A stretch of 8,522 nt of DNA from Selenomonadaceae bacterium (GTDB lineage: Bacteria > Bacillota > Negativicutes > Selenomonadales > Selenomonadaceae): NCBI GenBank assembly GCA_017453765.1, contig JAFTEG010000081.1:1-8522 (forward strand), written 5' to 3'. Position numbers and translations under genes: made by a program. Position 1 is the first letter of the stretch; each line of letters begins with the position of its first letter. Under the pieces are notes generated by a model that worked only from the letters and a program-made list of their open reading frames with translations, had not been told where the DNA came from and made no database searches. This document shows positions 6,615 to 8,522 of this stretch, one piece after another.

Positions 6615-7424
6615 CTACAACACGTCGGCGAAGTGCGGACGCAACTTTTTAAAACACCACGCGCCTATGAACGCCGTGACCGCCGTAAATGCCCAAAAAT
6701 ACAGCGTTTGATGTTGGTGCTGCCAAAACCATTCGTACGAAATAAAACTCTGCCGATAGCCTTCAATAAGGTAGTAGGCGGGATTTAATTTTAAAAAGAA
6801 GTGGTATTCTTCCGGAATTATTTTTAAGCTCCAAAAAATCGGCGTGAACCAAAAACCAAATTGCAGAATCATTGACGCGAATTGACCGACGTCGCGCAGA
6901 AAAACCGTGAGCGAACTTGTAAGCCACGATATCCCCAGCGTCAAGCAAATCATTGCGAAAAGGTAGTAGATTATCTGCAGGTTATAAATCGACACCGAGT
7001 AGCCGTAGTACGCGAACATTGCGAAAAGTACCGCGATGAAAAAGAGATGTACCACCAGTGCCGACATAATTTTTACTATCGGCAAAATTTCTACGCGGAA
7101 GACAATTTTCTTTACCAAAAAACTGCTTTCAATGACAGAAGTCGTCGCGCTTAAAATGCTGTCGCTTATGAAAAACCAGGGAAACATTCCGCAGACCAGC
7201 CACAGTATGAACGGGACGTTGTTCACCGGTTGAGATTTAAAGCCGACTTGAAATACAAACCAAAAAATCAGCACGGTTATCGCCGGTTGAATGAACGCCC
7301 ATAAAATTCCGAGATACGAGCCCAAGTACCGCTGGCGAAAATCGCGCTTAGTCATTTGCCAAAGTAATTTTCGATTGTGAATTATATCGAGTATCAGCGC
7401 CGCGAGCGCTTTAAAATATCGCAA
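6615..7424 (-). CDS. ABC-2 type polysaccharide/teichoic acid export permease (Wzm/TagG/RfbA-like), 269 aa
   Basis: Known family role: the membrane subunit that, with a separate Wzt/TagH-type ATPase, moves lipid-linked O-antigen, teichoic acid or capsule chains across the inner membrane. The cytoplasmic entry block LLWQMTKRDFRQRYLGSYLG (21-40) is typical. About six hydrophobic segments follow, near 36-60, 71-90, 113-140, 148-172, 181-200 and 241-258, with the late motif LKLNPAYYLIEGYRQSF (211-227) characteristic of ABC-2 permeases. Length is normal. The start is TTG (7422-7424), supported by GGAGG at 7432-7436 with a 7-base spacer; no in-frame ATG is nearby upstream. It follows the methyltransferase gene in the same direction with a 36-bp gap. 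No ATPase partner is in the window, and the gene downstream is convergent. The substrate cannot be read from the sequence. Confidence 0.9.
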   Translation of the reverse strand: MRYFKALAALILDIIHNRKLLWQMTKRDFRQRYLGSYLGILWAFIQPAITVLIFWFVFQVGFKSQPVNNVPFILWLVCGMFPWFFISDSILSATTSVIESSFLVKKIVFRVEILPIVKIMSALVVHLFFIAVLFAMFAYYGYSVSIYNLQIIYYLFAMICLTLGISWLTSSLTVFLRDVGQFASMILQFGFWFTPIFWSLKIIPEEYHFFLKLNPAYYLIEGYRQSFISYEWFWQHQHQTLYFWAFTAVTAFIGAWCFKKLRPHFADVL

Positions 7425-7431
7425 GAAAAAA

Positions 7432-7436
7432 CCTCC
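7432..7436 (-). promoter_or_regulatory. Ribosome binding site fixing the TTG start of the permease
   Basis: CCTCC on the plus strand reads GGAGG on the minus strand, seven bases before TTG 7422-7424. It directly abuts the heptamer repeat and decides the start, because no ATG is available there. Confidence 0.75.
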
Positions 7437-7457
7437 GTCTAGGGATTAGGGGCTAGA
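7437..7457. repeat. Heptanucleotide repeat, three units
   Basis: Plus-strand units are GTCTAGG, GATTAGG and GGCTAGA. The first two are exact reverse complements of CCTAGAC and CCTAATC in the array at 4272-4327. The third differs from the complement of CCTAGCC in its last base. It fills most of the gap between methyltransferase and permease. Confidence 0.75.
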
Positions 7458-7460
7458 AAT

Positions 7461-8348
7461 TTATTTGTCAACTCTCCAAGAATCCAATATTTTGTAAATT
7501 TTTGATGAGGTAGCCGCAGGGAAAACAATTTGATCCGGCTTTAATTTCCAGTAGTCCACAAAGTTTTCAGAGAATACTAAGGTACCTGTCACTTTTTCTG
7601 CGGAAGATTTCAACCGCTCAAAGTCCTCAATGTTGCGGAACATAAGCCACATACGTGATTCAACGTGATAAGCGCAACGTTTAAATCCTGCTTTTTCGTA
7701 CAGAATTTGTGTCGCTTTATTTGTCCAAAAAGTACAGTGAATGGGCAGCAGCGCGTAAAACCAATTTGGATTTTTCGGCACTTCTTCGCAAATCAAAGTG
7801 TGAAGTCCCATAATCCCCGTCGGCTTAATCAGCTCAATAATTCTGTCAACGTCGCCGCCAATTCCGTTCAAATGCTCAAAGACGGAAGAACTTACAAGAA
7901 AGTCAAAACTTTGCGGCGAAACTTCGGTCAAATAATTTTCGTCGAGAGCCTCCATATACGCATCAAATTTTTTAAGCCACGCCTTACCGATTTTTTTATT
8001 TGTCATATCGGCAAGCGTACCGTTACCGGCGCCGTAGTCTACCGCCTTCCAATCGGCTTTAAAAATTTCGTACTTGATAAGTTCGCTGAAAAAATTTGAT
8101 TGAGTTTCAAAGCGTACAAACACATTGGGATCAATGTCGGTGTAATCAATTTCGCCTTTGTTGAAAAGTGCGCTGTGACATTCGTAGTTAAGCGCTTCCC
8201 ACTGTTTATGCGGCATTTCGTAAATGGTTTTCGACACGACAAGCCCGCAATTTTCGCAACAAACATATTCGCAATGGTCGACGTATTTCATTCCGAAATT
8301 TTTTTCAAAATACGGCGTCATTTCTCCGCCGCAAACAAAACATTTCAT
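7461..8348 (-). CDS. SAM-dependent methyltransferase with N-terminal zinc ribbon, 295 aa
   Basis: The N-terminus has CFVCGG (C3, C6) and C26, C30, C31 and C34 (VCCENCGL), a likely zinc-binding module like that of sugar methyltransferases with a Methyltransf_13-type domain. A Rossmann methyltransferase core follows: motif I AVDYGAGNGTL (102-112) and the motif-IV-like block FDFLVSSSVFEHLNG (148-162). The C-terminal part PNWFYALLPIHCTFWTNKA (194-212) is typical of class I methyltransferases of the polysaccharide type. ATG 8346-8348 has SD AGAGGTGA (8358-8365). It sits immediately upstream of an export permease gene, so I infer that it methylates a sugar or lipid-linked glycan destined for export. 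The exact substrate and whether it acts as a chain terminator are unknown. Confidence 0.8.
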   Translation of the reverse strand: MKCFVCGGEMTPYFEKNFGMKYVDHCEYVCCENCGLVVSKTIYEMPHKQWEALNYECHSALFNKGEIDYTDIDPNVFVRFETQSNFFSELIKYEIFKADWKAVDYGAGNGTLADMTNKKIGKAWLKKFDAYMEALDENYLTEVSPQSFDFLVSSSVFEHLNGIGGDVDRIIELIKPTGIMGLHTLICEEVPKNPNWFYALLPIHCTFWTNKATQILYEKAGFKRCAYHVESRMWLMFRNIEDFERLKSSAEKVTGTLVFSENFVDYWKLKPDQIVFPAATSSKIYKILDSWRVDK

Positions 8349-8365
8349 AAAAAATTTTCACCTCT

Positions 8366-8386
8366 GTTTAGCGGTTAGCTGTTAGG
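8366..8386. repeat. Heptanucleotide repeat, three units
   Basis: Units are GTTTAGC, GGTTAGC and TGTTAGG, with TTAG recurring every 7 bases (8368, 8375, 8382). The form is close to the NN(T/C)TAGG heptamers at 4272 and 7437. It lies just upstream of the methyltransferase SD and runs into the left end of the second MITE-like copy. Confidence 0.55.
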
Positions 8387-8522
8387 GCGTGTTGAATAAT
8401 TCAAATTCTTGTAAATAGAAAAGATTTTTTTAGGATTTACTTTTCTTTGGCGCAAAGAAAAGTAACAAAAGAAACATTGCGGCATTAAGTGCGTCCACGT
8501 TTTACGTTGCGGTAATTTATGC
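8385..8522. mobile_element. Second MITE-like copy, left part only (runs off the window)
   Basis: Starting after TA 8383-8384, GGGCGTGTTGAATAATTC resembles the left terminal repeat of the first copy; 15 of 20 positions agree when TA is included. The 41-bp hairpin core follows at 8437-8477, at a similar distance from the end (52 versus 64 bases). Beyond the core the two copies diverge. No gene is seen in this stretch. The right terminal repeat would lie past 8522, so this call depends on the shared end and core. Confidence 0.5.
8437..8477 (+). repeat. Dispersed 41-bp hairpin repeat, copy 2
   Basis: Forty of 41 bases match 871-911. Here the stem is perfect: TTACTTTTCTTTG pairs with CAAAGAAAAGTAA over a GCG loop (8437-8465). 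CAAAAGAAACAT follows as in copy 1. No U-tract follows the stem. Confidence 0.85.

Noticed and set aside
7665..8099. 144-residue plus-strand open frame within the methyltransferase gene
   Set aside because: Antisense shadow of a gene with conserved Cys and SAM motifs; no SD and no family-like sequence.

Overview
The window is typical bacterial chromosome: dense coding, short gaps, ATG/GTG/TTG starts with clear GGAGG-type ribosome binding sites, and TATAAT-type promoters. Base use is mixed, with A/T-runs such as AAAATTTT between GC-rich codons such as GCG, GTC and CCG. Biotin carboxylase, ThyX, a CydD-like exporter and a HydF remnant together suggest an anaerobic or microaerobic Firmicutes-type bacterium. 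A member of the Negativicutes (Selenomonas-like) is my best guess, made from style and gene content and not proven. No gene differs in codon style from the rest, so I see no large foreign island.

Layout, left to right. A PHP-type histidinol-phosphatase (5' end outside the window) ends at 806. Its stop codon coincides with the left end of a 248-bp non-coding element (806-1053) that has 17-bp imperfect terminal inverted repeats and fits a TA-target MITE. Next is an extended -10 promoter and a decayed HydF-type GTPase domain (1166-1618) with one in-frame TAA. A secreted protein of unknown function (1624-2631) follows. A 15-bp tandem repeat fills the convergent gap before accC (2717-4159, minus strand). 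Divergent from accC are thyX (4369-5004) and a shortened CydD-like ABC exporter (5032-6579). The right end carries two minus-strand genes for surface polysaccharide: a zinc-ribbon SAM methyltransferase (7461-8348), read first, and a Wzm/TagG-type ABC-2 export permease (6615-7424). The Wzt ATPase partner is not in the window. The last 140 bp are the start of a second copy of the inverted-repeat element.

The most distinctive feature is in the gaps. Four junctions carry tandem arrays with a 7-bp unit. Three share an NN(T/C)TAGG-type heptamer with identical units at different loci, and one uses AGTGAGG. A fifth junction has the 15-bp array, and two carry the MITE-like element. The arrays overlap functional positions: a possible -35 box of thyX, the last codons of the CydD-like gene, the intercistronic gap before the permease's TTG start, and the apparent insertion site of the second MITE copy. 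I see no CRISPR array, tRNA, rRNA or phage genes, and no evidence for a new multi-gene defence or biosynthetic system. The candidate novelty is this repeat and MITE layer.
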